Assembly: GCF_029784155.1 (NCBI RefSeq)
Contig: NC_073693.1
Location: forward strand, 187,261,802 to 187,325,801
Length of the DNA stretch: 64,000 bases
Direction: 5' to 3'
From: Uranotaenia lowii
Taxonomy: Eukaryota; Arthropoda; Insecta; Diptera; Culicidae
Shown piece after piece: positions 44,696 through 57,210 of this stretch. A model generated the notes under the pieces. That model did no database searches, had not been told where the DNA came from, and saw only the letters and a list, made by a program, of their open reading frames with translations. Position 1 is the stretch's first letter. Every line of letters begins with the position of its first letter. Made by a program: the position numbers and the translations under genes.

Positions 44696-47179
44696 TAGAG
44701 TGGCAATGGATATTTGGGAAAAATTCATGATCGGATTTTGAAAACCGACCATAGTACCGACCATTTTGTAGTTAAGGCCAAAAAACTGACCTGTGCAAAA
44801 TTTCAGCTCAATCGGACTTGATTCAGCAGTGCCTAAAAGCATTGCAAGTTTCTGTTTTTAACCCAAAAAATCACTAAAGGAGGGACCAAAGGAAATCGAT
44901 AAAATTGAAATTTTAATTTTGCTGCCATATGACTTTAAAATGCATAAAACGTCGAAATCTGACCTAGCCTTTAATTGAGAAATTCGGCCGTTTTTCGAAA
45001 AAGTAATAAAAAGTCGATTTTTGGCTGGTTTTTTTTCGAAACATCATCACATCTCGACGTTTTATGCATTTTAAGTCATTTGGCTTCAAATTTCGCTTTT
45101 TTCCGCCAAATTTGTGCCAGATCGAACTACGGGAAGGGGTCGCTAAACGAGCCTGAAGTTTGTATGGGATTTTGAGACAATTTGTTCGGGAGGAACATGA
45201 AAAACCAGTTTTTTTCTCAATAACTCTGGTCCCCTTCGGCTGATTTCTTTTGAAATAGGATTTTTTTTCTTAAAGCCTAAATCATGCCAAACATTTCATC
45301 AGAAAACTACATTCGATTAAAGTTAACATAAAAAAGTTATTGGGCTTCAAAAATGGGCTGACATTTTTAAGGATGATATTCACCACTGTCAATGAGGCGT
45401 CAAAATGTTCGACCACGCGGACCGGAGCACTCAATTTGAAATGCATGTTCAATTCTTCAAATTATGACCGATGTAGATTTGAGTATTTGTTGCGTTGTTA
45501 AGAGTATTTGTTGCGTTAGATTGAAAAATTTCAGATTTTACAAATATTTGGTTGTGGTTGTGGATAATATTCACGTGATAGCCCAGATGAAGTGATAGTT
45601 CAGAGAGAAGCCCAGGCAAACCTTATATTGGAGAATTAAATTACTTGATCCCCGTTTCTTGTTTTCATCATATTTTCAAGTGAAAAATACACCCTAGAAC
45701 CCCGTTTTCGCTGTAAAATGCGCATGAGCTAAGTGTGATGATTATATCCTCATCGTTGAGGATAAATTTCTGACCATTTTTTCTTAAATTGCATAACCAC
45801 AGGGCTAAGGATCCTTGATCGATCATGACTTTCAGTACTTTTTCGGTTGTAATGTATGCCACATTTCACATTTTTTTTCCTTAACTTGGTAACATTTTAG
45901 ACAGAATCAAGGTTACATTTCTTTAAAATTCCTGTTAAAATTGTTTCACAAACAACTGAGATTTTTTAAATTTTCGAAGCAGATTTTTCGATTCATTTAA
46001 ACGCAATAAATTTATCAAATCAGCAATTCCTAACATCAACACAATTTATTCTTACCCGAATAAAACACTTTTTTTTAATCTACAGTCAAAAAAACGATTA
46101 AACCTTCATTCTTGATTCAAAAAATGCTATCGCTAAGAGAATCTTAGAAACGACAGAAAACTGTAAATGGAACTATTTTTCGAAAAATTCACATTTTGGC
46201 AGCATAAGAAATCCTTGGTTCATTTGTTTCTCGATCTAGTGGTTCAAATTGATACAACCATGCTGGACTAATTTAAAAATATTTTAGGTAGAAGAGATAA
46301 AACATAAACCTCGCCTAAAGGCGTACAAATATCTACTTTTCGTTTAAGTTGAGTTATTTCAGATATATGTGAAACCCTTTTAAAAAGATTTGTCAAGAAA
46401 TGTAGCCTTGAGTCAGTCTAAAATGTTTCCAAATTAAGTGGCATGCTATACATCGGAAAAGTCATGTTTATTAGCCCCTGTGGTTATGCAATTTGAGAAA
46501 AAACAACCAAAAATGTATCCTCAACGATGATTTTTTTCGTTTAGCAAAATTGATTATAATAATCACACTTAGCTTATGAGAATTTTTCAGCGAAAAGGGG
46601 TTTTGAGGGATAATTTCCACTTGAAAATATGAGGAAAACAAGAAACGGGGATCAAGTAATTTAATTCTCCCCTAAAGTTTCGCCTGGACTACTCCCCGAA
46701 TTGTCACTTGAATATTATTCACAACCACAACCAAATATTTGAAAAATCTGAGATTTTATAATCCAACGCAACAATTAAATCTAAATCGGTAATGATTTGA
46801 CGAAATAACATGCATTTCAAATTGAGTGTTCCGGTCGGGGTGGTCGAACATTTTAACGCCTCATTAACAGTGGTGATATCATCCTTAAAAATGTCAGCCT
46901 ATTTTTGAAGCCAAATTTGGGATGAAATGTTTGGCATGATTTAGACTCGTTTTCAAAAGAAATCGACCGAAGGGAATCAAAGTTATTGATAAAAAAAACT
47001 GGTTTTTCATGTTCCTCCTGAATAAAATGTCTCAAATTCCCATACAAACTTCAGGCTCGTTGAGCGACCCCTTCCCGTGATCCGATCTGGCACAATTTGG
47101 CATGGAATCATGTACTAGGCCTAGAACCAATATTGATCTGTAGCGCATAACTTTCTCAAAAGTTCATTTTGGCACTCTA
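44696..47179. mobile_element. Giant inverted-repeat (foldback) element, 2.5 kb
   Basis: Outer ends TAGAGTGGCAATGG and TTTTGGCACTCTA are flanked by 8-bp repeats agreeing at 6 of 8 positions (ATGCACAT at 44688, ATGACCAT at 47180), a decayed hAT-type duplication. Arms of about 1 kb (roughly 44700-45880 and 46425-47179) are inverted copies: compare CATGAAAAACCAGTTTTTTT near 45197 with AAAACTGGTTTTTCATGTTC near 46997, and GATCCCCGTTTCTTGTTTTC near 45648 with GAAAACAAGAAACGGGGATC near 46632. The centre, about 45880-46425, is single-copy. No coding. Confidence 0.75.
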
Positions 47180-47187
47180 ATGACCAT

Positions 47188-49612
47188 ATGATATCCATCC
47201 TAATGCACATAACGATAGGTTTCAAAAATATACAACGGGCGGGTATTATGTAATTATTATGACCTTCAAGTTAGGAAATACAAAAACCTACACCTTTTTC
47301 TCCAACATGAAATGTGCAGCAAATTTTTTTCGATGCTGATTTTTTTTTCTCGTAAGCACAGAAATCAATTCTCAAAAACCAGCATCTCTAAAAAACGATG
47401 AATCTTGTGTATGTGCTGTTTTTGCACAACAAAAAATGTTCAATGTAAATTGTAAAGAATCTCAAAAGTATTGTTTTTGTAACCTTAGATAGACACAGAC
47501 CAAGCAAAAAAATTTAGTGTGGTCCAGTCTGCTAGTTTGCTTCAATCATTTATTGATTCAGAAGTATTATTACGTGTTAATTTAATAGAATAAAAACAAA
47601 ATTTACGTTTAGACCTGGAGAGCCGCATGCGACCCGCAAGTCTTAGTTTTATGGTTTGAAAATCAAAACTCAATTGAAGACGATACAAATAAAAAAAATG
47701 GTATTTTCCGATTTAAAAAAAAATGGCCATTCATATTTGGCATAAGTGAAGTTCACAATACGATACTTTTTACAGACTAGCACGAGTTCACAGGAATTTT
47801 CTTTGTCAATTGATTGATTGTGAGGTTAACAATGAGCGATTCAATTATTTGCTCTTGGACTCGAACCACGATTCCAGCCCACCGTCATAAAAATCTTCTG
47901 GGAAACATTCCTCGAATGAGTTTTTATTTTTGCTGCCAAGAGCTCCACAATGGAAAAAAAGATTAAACCCGACGTCCATAAGTAGGCGTATGCAAAACCT
48001 CCCCGGCTTAATTAACTTTCGGTATAATTTTCTGTTAAAATAATACCTGATTTTTGCATAATTGAATTTCGCCCACCTTATCGCCATTCACTCGAAGAAA
48101 CACGTGTAGAAGTTCCGCGGGCATTTGACTTTTTTCACACTTTTGGAACGATACTTGAGAAGCGTATTTTTCCAATGAGATTCATAGCACCACAAAATTT
48201 GATCGTTTTTATACAGAGCTTTATGAGCATCGTGGAATTTGGAAATTTATTTATTGAAAAATGCCTATAGGAAACACAAGATATTTATTTTAACGATATT
48301 TCAAATTAAGTCTCATGTAGGTATGCTTCAAACGGAAATATGCTTATTTATCTACCGCTGCAGTGTCGGTAATTAATTGCGACGTTATTTATCATTCATT
48401 TCGGTTATCCTGAAATTAAATTTACAGAGTAAATTCACCAAAGAAGCAGGTCACATTCTGCACTGGTAGTGGCTGCATTTTCTTTTTTTTTTTTGCCAGC
48501 GAAAACCCGGTTTATTTTCGTCATACTTTATTACGCGGTTTTTGTTTTTTCGGTGGCACCGCCAGCACCAGGAGGAACAAATTCCACACTCCCTGGTTGG
48601 GTCGGGTCAGTTTGGCCAGGACAACACCCGCGCGACCAAATGGCTTCCCATCAGGAACAATATTTTTTCACCGCTCGCAATGGAAGGCGAAAAATGTTTC
48701 CCTATACGACCCGCGCGGGACTTCAGGGCAGATTGAATTATTTTTATGGCTCAGTTATCATATAATGAATGCTCGCTAGTTGTTATCGTTTACGTTAGTC
48801 GAAAATTTAATTAAACTCGCGCAGTTTAATAGTTTTTGAGTCCTGCTTTTAGATGGAGTCAAAAATCTAACCAAGATTGATACTGAAAATTTTATGTATT
48901 CCTGTACTTTATTATCGATCACGATACTCTTCCCATTCCTGATACATCCCCAAACTTGGTTTAGTGTCGAACATCCGCTGCCCGAAGTTTTCGTAAATCC
49001 AACGATGAACGATTACGGCAAATGCACTTTACCTCAGCGCCTTTATCGAATACGGCTAAAGTTTTCTGAACAACCCCACAGGGCTAGCGGCTGTAGGTGT
49101 TGAATCATGCAAGCAAGCAGGACTAACTTTTCGGTTAAATCACGTTGAATCTTTTGAAAAATAACCTCCATACTGAATCGCTTACAAATTTCTTCACCAA
49201 TAACCATATTCAAAGTTTTTCGGCTCCTGATTGCTTCAGGGCTGCCGATCCATCGCAAAAGATCGAAAGTGATACTTATGTAAATCAAAACATTTATTGA
49301 AAAAAATAAAACGGTTCATACCGTCAAGCGGGGCATCGTGCAACAGCAGGTTTAGATGGAACTTATTCACAGCACAACACTTATTCAATTTTTATTTTTA
49401 GTTAATGTAATAAAGCTATCGTTTAATGATAACAAAACTATGTTTCTCACATCGTGAGGTAGTATTTTAAAGTTTTTGAGGCTCATAGAAAATTTAAAAC
49501 ATGGAGCAATAGATGCACAAATTTTGACATTTTGCGATGTCGTAAACAACTTTACCTAGTATGGAGGATTGGCCTAATGATATCACCCACAAACTTTATA
49601 TTGCTTTTATTA
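47188..49612. other. Low-repeat region, no gene recognised
   Basis: 48540-48770 and 48900-49290 have more balanced composition. The minus frame 49288-49043 (LLRWIGSPEAIRSRKTLNMV) and plus frame 48469-48765 match nothing I recognise and have no splice or family support. An exon is possible but not shown. Confidence 0.3.
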
Positions 49613-49620
49613 TCCTATAC
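49613..49620. repeat. 8-bp target site TCCTATAC, first of three copies
   Basis: The same octamer is at 51978-51985 and 57203-57210, bounding elements D and E. Confidence 0.96.
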
Positions 49621-51977
49621 CAGTGGTCGGCAACCTTTTGAGTCAGGAAAGCCAAAAACTTGAATTTTTCAAAATTTCATAGTTTGAAAGAGCCACATTG
49701 AGGATATATTGTTGATGTATTAAATTTAAAAAAATACATTATTTTTAACGAAAATAACTTTAAACCATTAGAGTTTTTCAAACTCTTAGATATTTCTTTT
49801 AAATCTTTGAAATCTGCATTCTCTTCTGGGTCGTCAACTCTTATAGCATCTTTTGATTTTAAATCAAGTTTAATGCGTTGGCAAATACCGAGTCAAGAAA
49901 ATTTAGAACCCATATCAAGCTTAAATGAATTCTTTGTATTATTGTAAACTAAAACATTTGATCATATTAACATAAACAGAATATTTATAATAACTTTGAA
50001 AATGGAAAACCTCATAAAATAAAAAAAATAAGGAAATTGATTTTTTTAACTTATCAAGCTTTTTCATGACATTCCCCAGATTTAACTAATCCTTTCCAAA
50101 ATCCAGCAGTGTGAGGTTAAATTCAACTGAAATTTATGTAGCCGAAATTTTAATCTTCAAAAATTATGCAACTGACAACTGGTAGAATTTATTTCGCATT
50201 CCTATCATTCTTCTTTCTTCTGAAAAAGTGTTAAGCTAAGCAGACCATTGTTAAAAAAAACTAATAACGGATTTGGCTCCTTAAAACTTAACGGTATGAG
50301 CCGTTTCAAATAAAGATATTCTAAAAAAAAAACTGGTAGAATTTTTAAGCTTCATGACATTAAGCGGACATGTCTTCAGAATTTTATGCATCTGTCAAAT
50401 TCAAAAGTCCCATTTTATGTCACATGCGATTCTCCAGTATTATGCGTCCAATTGAATGAAGAATAAAATTCAATATATGGTAGATTATTCATCAATGCTT
50501 GCCGAAGCTTAGATAACTGGAAAAAAACATCTGTGGTTTGACCAGTATAAATCTGTAGAAAGGCTTCATTGAAAATTTGGAACAAATAATACAGAAACAG
50601 TACAAATGGTAAATGGTAAAATCAGTACAAGGATACTTTTGAAGTTTTGAAGCAAAAATTAATAATAAAACAAATCAACGGTGATTAACTCTTAATAAAA
50701 AATTGAAAAAAAATTTACCCGTTACTGAATCTTCGTTCAAAATTTATGAGTTTTTGGTAAATATTGGCTGCAGGCATCACACTTGAAATTTAAAGTGTGT
50801 TCTAAGATACAAATGTTTACTTTTTTTAATACAAACAATTCAATTATAAAACAAATTGCTTCGGGGTGTAAAGGTCAATTTTAGTAGTTATTGATTAAGT
50901 TTCCAAAAAGATTATCAGAATTGAAATTTTCATTCATTCTCAATGCTGTTACGAGTTTGAAAAGCTGTCAACTTTTAATTTGTAATTCTTAACTCTTAGT
51001 TTTGAAATTTTGTATTTGAATTTTATGTATCTTTTCACTTTTAAGTTGTCCAGATTTTTTCTACACGTATGCCGACCGGGCAAATCCGGATAATGGGTTT
51101 TCTGAATTTTAAACTCCAAATCGAATAGTATTCGGGCAAATTCAGCCAAAACTTATGTTGGTATTTTCCATAAAAAGGCAAGTGAAAAGATGGAAAATAA
51201 ACACACGAAAAATGAATTTTACCTAAAATCTTACCTCACAATTAAAAAAAACTGCATGCGAATTCATTTCGCTAAAATAAGTTGAAATTTGAAATTTTGT
51301 TCGGATGATATTCGGATATAATTACATTATCGTTTTCAATTCTAATAAAGAAGATAGTATTGCGCTGGTTTTTCCAAAATTTTTATGTTGTTACGCGTCA
51401 AAGTTGTAAATATTTTCTGAAATGGCCGATTAATTTTAATACGATTTTGGAAATTTCAACTGATCAATTTTCATAGAGGAGTTACGTTGTTGTAGCAAAA
51501 CAGAGTCAATCTAAGAACTTATGTATTGTAAATGATAAACTTTGATTTTCCTATTAGCTACAGCTCAGCTTTTGTGTTCGATTGATTCGAAAATATACAT
51601 ATATTTTGGAAAAAATTATTTTATTTAATTTTTCATTTTTTGAAACAACAGTTATTCTTTGCATTTACGATTATTGACAAATTATATCTTTATCTCTATG
51701 CTGATGCTTCAAAAATAGTAAAAAAATATTTAAAATTGGACTTAAAAAATGGTATTTTGCCATTTGGTCCTTTCCGCTTGTTCCGCTTGTTGTTGGATAC
51801 AATTTTGAAATTTTCTTCTGGACTTATGAATATCCGTGTGCCAGTTCACAAGACACAATAGTCGTTATATTACGATTTTATGAATATTTCATTCATAAAA
51901 ATATTTACATAATGTTTACGCAGTGAATGAAAGAGCCGCAGCTTAATATCCAAAGAGCCGCAGGTTGCCGACCTATG
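49621..51977. mobile_element. hAT element (CAGTGGTCGGCAACC family), copy D
   Basis: Ends CAGTGGTCGGCAACCTTTTG and GGTTGCCGACCTATG, exact 8-bp flanks TCCTATAC. It aligns with copy C outside the Helitron (for example GTCCAATTGAATGAA, TGAATATTTCATTC-like words). 2357 bp, noncoding, with a small retroposon nested at 50192-50330. Confidence 0.95.
50178..50344 (+). mobile_element. 139-bp retroposon with 14-bp duplications
   Basis: AACTGGTAGAATTT occurs at 50178-50191 and 50331-50344. The insert ends CTAAAAAAAA after AATAAAG, a poly(A) tail. Its body (GGATTTGGCTCCTTAAAAC, ATGAGCCGTTTCAAATAAAG) matches the minus strand of 29420-29490. Confidence 0.88.
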
Positions 51978-51985
51978 TCCTATAC
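51978..51985. repeat. 8-bp target site TCCTATAC, second copy
   Basis: Lies directly between elements D and E and serves as right flank of D and left flank of E. Confidence 0.96.
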
Positions 51986-53011
51986 TAGTGGTCGGCAACC
52001 CTTTGAGTCAGAAAAGTAAAAAAAAAAATTTTATTTTAAATTTCAATGTTCTAAAGAGCCACATTTGTTAGTTGCAATGCAATAATGTTTCTCTAAAATT
52101 TTTAAATTTTTCTATTCCCAATTGAGATGAAAAATCCCAAATAACACAGGGTTTCAACGCTTTGTCTCCAGCAGGCTGCTGAAAACCTAGGGTTGATTCG
52201 AAAGAGAACTTGGAAATTTCATTTAAATTGTTCTTCAATACAGTAAAACTTTAGTCTGTTTTTAAATCAAAGCTTGAAAATCATGAATCAGCATGCTCTG
52301 AAATCACAATTGACATCAGTTTTTTTTTCTGTTTTTACCCCTTATTCAGTTCAGATTGAGAATTTGATGAAATTTTTCAGCATGTTGAAACAAATTTTAA
52401 TTTTGTTATATTAAAAAGCATAAATCATAACTAACTGTGGTCATCCACATGGATGCTTAAAAAATTAGAACTAGAGCGAAGAGAATTAGAATTCAATATA
52501 AGGGACTCAGAAATGTTTTGTAAAATTTGTGAGATTTTGACTCTGAAACAAGGCCGGATTAAGGGGGAGGGGCCTTATTTGGCCAAACCTGGCTCACGAT
52601 GCTAACAAAGAATAGAGAAGATATATGAGACAAATTTCAGAATTTAACCCGGGCAGCATCTAGGTATTATTATAAATTGTCACTTTTCAACTATTATTAT
52701 AATTGGGACATTCGGTGGTCTATAAATTCTAAACCCTTTACTTCCATATTTTTTGGAAATAAAATCTTTGAAAAATAGAACTGTAGTTGCTTAAATTCCC
52801 AAGTAACCAAAAGTCTCATAGATACTTAATCCTGTGCATTAAAAGTTCACATTTGGCTGAGTAAAAGGTCCTCGAGAGAATTAAATATAAGTGCTTGTAT
52901 CGGACTTCTGAACGAACATAAAAAGTCTAAAAAAGTAGCATAGATCATTTTTGTGCGTTCCAAGTACCTTTAAAAATCCAGGATTCAATTTGGACTATCG
53001 TGCTTCGTTAC

Positions 53012-53122
53012 GAACTTCTTACGAATTTTTTGGTTCCATGAAGAACTTCTTACGAACTTTTTGGATCCATGCAGAACTTGTTACGAACGTTTTGGTTCCA
53101 TGAGGAACTTCTTAAGAACTTC
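53012..53122. repeat. 31-bp tandem repeat, 3.5 copies
   Basis: Units begin GAACTTCTTACGAA or a one-change variant at 53012, 53043, 53074 and 53105, an exact 31-bp spacing, each with TTTTTTGGTTCCATG or a variant. Confidence 0.95.
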
Positions 53123-54024
53123 AATGCAAACGTATACATTATTTACAAAAAATAAAAGAATGGTAGGTTTTACTATCTCCGTCGGCGATTAGAACAAGAA
53201 TGATGTTAGGAAAAGAACATTGGAATGGAAAAGTCCAGGTTCATACGTAAATGATACTGAGGGAATATTTTACTAAATCCAAAACAAATTTCTGCACCAG
53301 CTTTCCACAAATTCTTTACTTTTGGAACATTAATAATCCATAGTTTTGTTTTTGAGCCAAACAAACAAAAAAATCAAATTTTTATTCAAATTTTGTTTTC
53401 AAATTGTTTTCAATGATAGTATATATTCACACCGAATCATATTTTCTCATTTTCCTTAATTTTCTTTATGGAGGAGCAGCTTTACAGAAGAAGCGGAGCG
53501 GCCTAAAGCAAGGTCTCCACTGGTTGGTAGGTACCGGGAGAAGCCCCCATATGAGAAAAACTTAAAACTATGCGACTTCTGATTTTTTTTCAGGCCCATT
53601 TTGAAGAACTTTGTTTTTTGATTTCATCCAACAAGAATCTAAAATTAAAAAAATATCGTTAGTGGCACAGAACAAATAAAACTCATTTTAAAAAACCATA
53701 CTAATTCACGAGCTCAATATGGCTTCCCATTTGCTGTTGCAGAAAATTTAAACTTGGAAGAGATATCGCAGCACTTCATTATTGGTTCTTCTTTTTTAAA
53801 CTAGAACTTGAAACAAAAAAGTAAGGCACACATTTTACAAAAAGCAAAATCAAACATTTAAAAACTTACGTTTAATCACGAACCATGCGAGTCCGCTTGG
53901 AAAATAAATGATGCATTATTTGATGGATGCAAATGTTTACATTTTAAATACTAAGCCTACTCGGAAAAGGTGATAAACCAGAGTTAACTTTGAATAGAAG
54001 TTTTAGATAACATCAATCTAAGTA

Positions 54025-54095
54025 TTGGCTATGGTACAGAGGTAGCATGTTCAGTTTTCACCAAAAAGGTTCAGGTTCAAATCTTCATGAAAATT
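54025..54095 (+). repeat. tRNA-like segment
   Basis: GCTATGGTACAGAGGTAGCA followed about 30 bp later by GGTTCAGGTTCAAATCTTC resembles pol III A and B boxes. Probably the head of a degenerate SINE. Confidence 0.45.
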
Positions 54096-55332
54096 GTAAG
54101 TATAAAATTCATTAAGAGTAACGGGAATAGTAGGTATAATAAAAATGAAATGAATAGAATTTCAATGGGAGAAGGGGGGACCAATCGACAGTACAGGGTT
54201 TCTTTATTGAATTTCCATCTCAATTTCTGTCTTAGACTTGAAATTCGTTTTGAAACATTTTCAACTGATTTTACTAAAATTTTATCATCCGCTGAAGTAA
54301 ATTTCCTGAAATTCAGCATTAAATTTGCCAAATGATCATTCTCATATCATCATAAAAACGATATCATAGTTGAGTAGTTAATAGCATTGGGTTATTCTCT
54401 TAACGGTAATCTTTCTATGTTTATAAACTTATCATTTTGGAGATAAATGAGAATTTCAAGTTTTCTTCAGTTACTGAAATTCAGTTTCATGGCTTTTCTG
54501 AATTTTGAGAACTCATTATCTTTGTTTAAGTTACTTTACATATTTGGATTCCTTATCTGACTTTTTTCAATGATAACTTCTGTGTTTTAAACATTTAATC
54601 TTTTTTCTGAATTCTGATTTTTTTTTCAATCGATCATTTTTGAACTTATACCCCTTTGGCTTTGAGGGCATCGAATGAAACTTCTGTCACATTTAGAATA
54701 ACAATTTGATAACAATTTTTTTATCTGATGAAAATCATATTCATAAACATCTCATGAAAAGGTTCTTTTGTGTTTCAAATATATGAAATTGAAATTCACT
54801 TTTAATGCTATTTCTGCTTTGGCTATGATTGAAACTTTGATTTTTATTTATTTTTTATGCCTATTTTGTTTCTCTATAATTGATTTGAAATTATGATTTA
54901 GATTTGAGAAACTGAATTGTAGTTCTGAATATAACCTGATTTTAAGTTTTGAATTCTTAAACTCTTATATCTGTATCTCTATGAAATTTGAATCAAATTA
55001 TTTTGTTCAATTTTTTAAATTTTGTATTCTATGTTTCAAATCTTCATGACACTTCATGTCATAAGGTAAATATTTCTCGATGAAGCACAAACCAGACGAT
55101 CAATGATGAAATAAAAACTATTTGAAATATCTATCCGGGAATTTTACTAAAACAGAGAGTTTTAGTTGATGATAAGGGTATTCCAAAAACGAGAAATCAA
55201 TTTTTCATTTTGCAGCTCAAATGAGAGCTTTTTTTGGAAAAATTACTAAACCTTCCTGTAATGTTCGCTCGTGACTAATTAACAGTTTTTATTTAAAGAT
55301 ACCAGAAACTATTTTCTACGCAGACAACAGTA

Positions 55333-55664
55333 GGGGAGAGTGGGGATACTTGATCCTTTTTTCTTATTTTCACCATATCTTTTTGGAAAAATTTAGCAAC
55401 TCGCACTCTTTTACATTTTCTGACAGCGTGTAACTTCAAGTTTCTATGCTCCTAAAATTTGAACGATACTTGAACCCGTAGATGAACTAGAAGCATTTTC
55501 GTGGGAGTAAAAAAATTGCGATATTATTTAAGTTAGGGGAGACTTGATCCTTTATTCAGAAAGCCCTAATCCATGGACATTTGATCTTTGTACGACATTC
55601 CAGTTTGGAGATATAGCTAAGGAATCAAGTATCCCCAGGCATCAAGTATCCTCATTCTCCCCCA
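55333..55664. mobile_element. 332-bp MITE, GGGGAGAGTGGGGATACTTG ends
   Basis: The left GGGGAGAGTGGGGATACTTG is inverted on the right as CAAGTATCCTCATTCTCCCC. TA flanks both sides (55331-55332, 55665-55666). Copy A is continuous here (near 26313), confirming an insertion. A partial relative is at 4760-5010. Confidence 0.82.
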
Positions 55665-56069
55665 TACTAAACTCATCCCCCTTTTACTCGTTTGAAATGT
55701 TTTGTACTCTCTGGGATAGCATTTGAAAAAAAAAATCGAATCATAAGCCCTCCTAGAAAAATTGCCCCAGGCTTAATCCGGCCCTGCTTTGAAACCAAAA
55801 TGTTTAGTACACAAAACATATTTTGAAAAAAAGTAATGAATGAATTCCTGCCAGAATTACACAACTGTTATGTGATTTGTTTAAGAAAACTTATATCAAC
55901 GTCGGCATTTCTTCGCAAAATTTGGGAAACTGATAAAAAAAAAAAAAAAATTGTAGATATTTTTTGCCTTTAAACTTCAATTATGAACATTTTTTTTATT
56001 CTAAAGTTTCTCACATTTAGATTGCTACAAAAACACTTTAAATTTCCATAAAAGTATTAATAGAGCCCC

Positions 56070-56780
56070 ACAATAGACACCATAGAGTCTTAAGAGATTC
56101 TCGAAAGAGTCTTGAATTATGTCTCTAAAGAGTTTGAAGTTAGCTTGAAAACAACCTCAAAAGATTAAAAAAAAGGTCGAAGAAATCTCCTAAAAATGGG
56201 CACAAATGAGTTTCAATCTTCTCTGGGAAAGTCCAAAAAGAGTCTGAAAAATTTCTAAAAGAATCTTAAAAATCCCAAAAGAGTCTCAGAACAATCGTAA
56301 AATTGTTTCCAAAATACCAGTGTCTTAGATCTGTAAAAGATTCTCAGAAAAGTTTTGAAACAGCCTCACAACAGTCAGAAAAATCTCGAAACAATCTTGA
56401 CAAAGTTTAAGAGAGTCTCTAAATTGTGTTTAAAGTCTGAAAATAGCATTATAACAAGCTCAAAATTGTCAAAAAAGTCAAAAGAAGCTCAAATGAGTCT
56501 CAAAAAGAGCTCTATATAGAGCCTCAAAATTCCCTCAGAGAGTCTAAACAAGTCCAAAAAAAAATTTAAGATCTATTCTAAAACAGTCTCAGACCAATCT
56601 CACGAGTCCTGAAAAAGCCCTCAATGAGTTCAAAAAAGGTTCAAAAGAGTCTCAAGAGTCCTGAAAAGAGCTTTTAAGGTTGTTCTGAGATCAGTCTACA
56701 ATGAGTATCGAATCAATCTTAAATTAATTTTGATAGGGTCTCAAATGAGTCTCAAAAGACTCTAAAGAGAATCTAAGAAA
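56070..56780. repeat. Degenerate AAGAGTCTCAAA satellite-like tract
   Basis: The words GAGTCT, AGTCTCAAA, AAAGAGTCT and AGTCTGAAA recur dozens of times at irregular 20-40 bp spacing over 700 bp. It reads as a decayed tandem repeat. The comparable parts of copies C and D lack it. Confidence 0.8.
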
Positions 56781-57202
56781 ATTTCCATAAGTGTCATTTT
56801 TCAATTTGAAAAACTATTATGCATTTCTGATATTTGATAGAATTTTTATTCTCTTGTCTTAATGTTTGTTTTTAAACTCAATTTTTTTTGTATTCAATTG
56901 AAATATCAAGTTTGATAGTCATACTTGCTATTTTAACTGAATACAAAAAAAAACCATTGCTTCTCGTCAAAGATAGTGATGTTTATTACGATTTGGTATT
57001 ATACAGACCTACAATTTTCTGACAAAAAAAACAATTTGTATCAGGTTCTCTTCATGGTAAGGCTTATTTGTTGGTTTAGTACAACTTAAAGTAGGTATAA
57101 AATTGACTGAAATATACAATATTTGAAATCAACGTTAAAGAGCCACAACTTCTCACCCAAGAAGCCGCATGTGGCTCGCGAGCCGCAATTTGCGGACCAC
57201 TA

Positions 57203-57210
57203 TCCTATAC
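57203..57210. repeat. 8-bp target site TCCTATAC, third copy
   Basis: Right flank of element E; see the copies at 49613 and 51978. Confidence 0.96.

Larger units (their letters stand above)
52798..54177. mobile_element. Insertion in copy B, about 1.4 kb, unclassified
   Basis: Defined by comparison with copy A, which runs continuously from CTGTAGTTGCTTAAATT to CAGTCGACAGTAC (near 25125-25160). The insert contains a 31-bp tandem repeat and a tRNA-like segment near its right end. I could not resolve a target duplication or family; it may be more than one event. Confidence 0.6.
52549..55786. mobile_element. hAT element (GGCCGGATTAA family), copy B
   Basis: Ends CAAGGCCGGATTAAGGGGGA and CTTAATCCGGCCCTG, flanked by CTCTGAAA (52541-52548) and CTTTGAAA (55787-55794), one mismatch. 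It aligns with copy A; relative to A it has a 1.4-kb insertion (52798-54177) and a MITE (55333-55664) and lacks A's retroposon. The CTTATACCCCTTTGGC relic (54645) is present in both, so it predates their separation. Nested in E. Confidence 0.92.
51986..57202. mobile_element. hAT element (TAGTGGTCGGCAACC family), copy E
   Basis: The left end TAGTGGTCGGCAACCCTTTG and right end GCAATTTGCGGACCACTA are inverted, with exact TCCTATAC on both sides. Subterminal GAGCCGCA/GAGCCACA motifs link it to copies C and D. Net of nested hAT copy B it is about 2 kb. It carries a degenerate AAGAGTCTC satellite near its right end. No transposase. Confidence 0.93.

Noticed and set aside
48469..49288. Cluster of open frames on both strands
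   Set aside because: Frames overlap in conflicting directions and none gives a family pattern; reported only as a low-repeat region.
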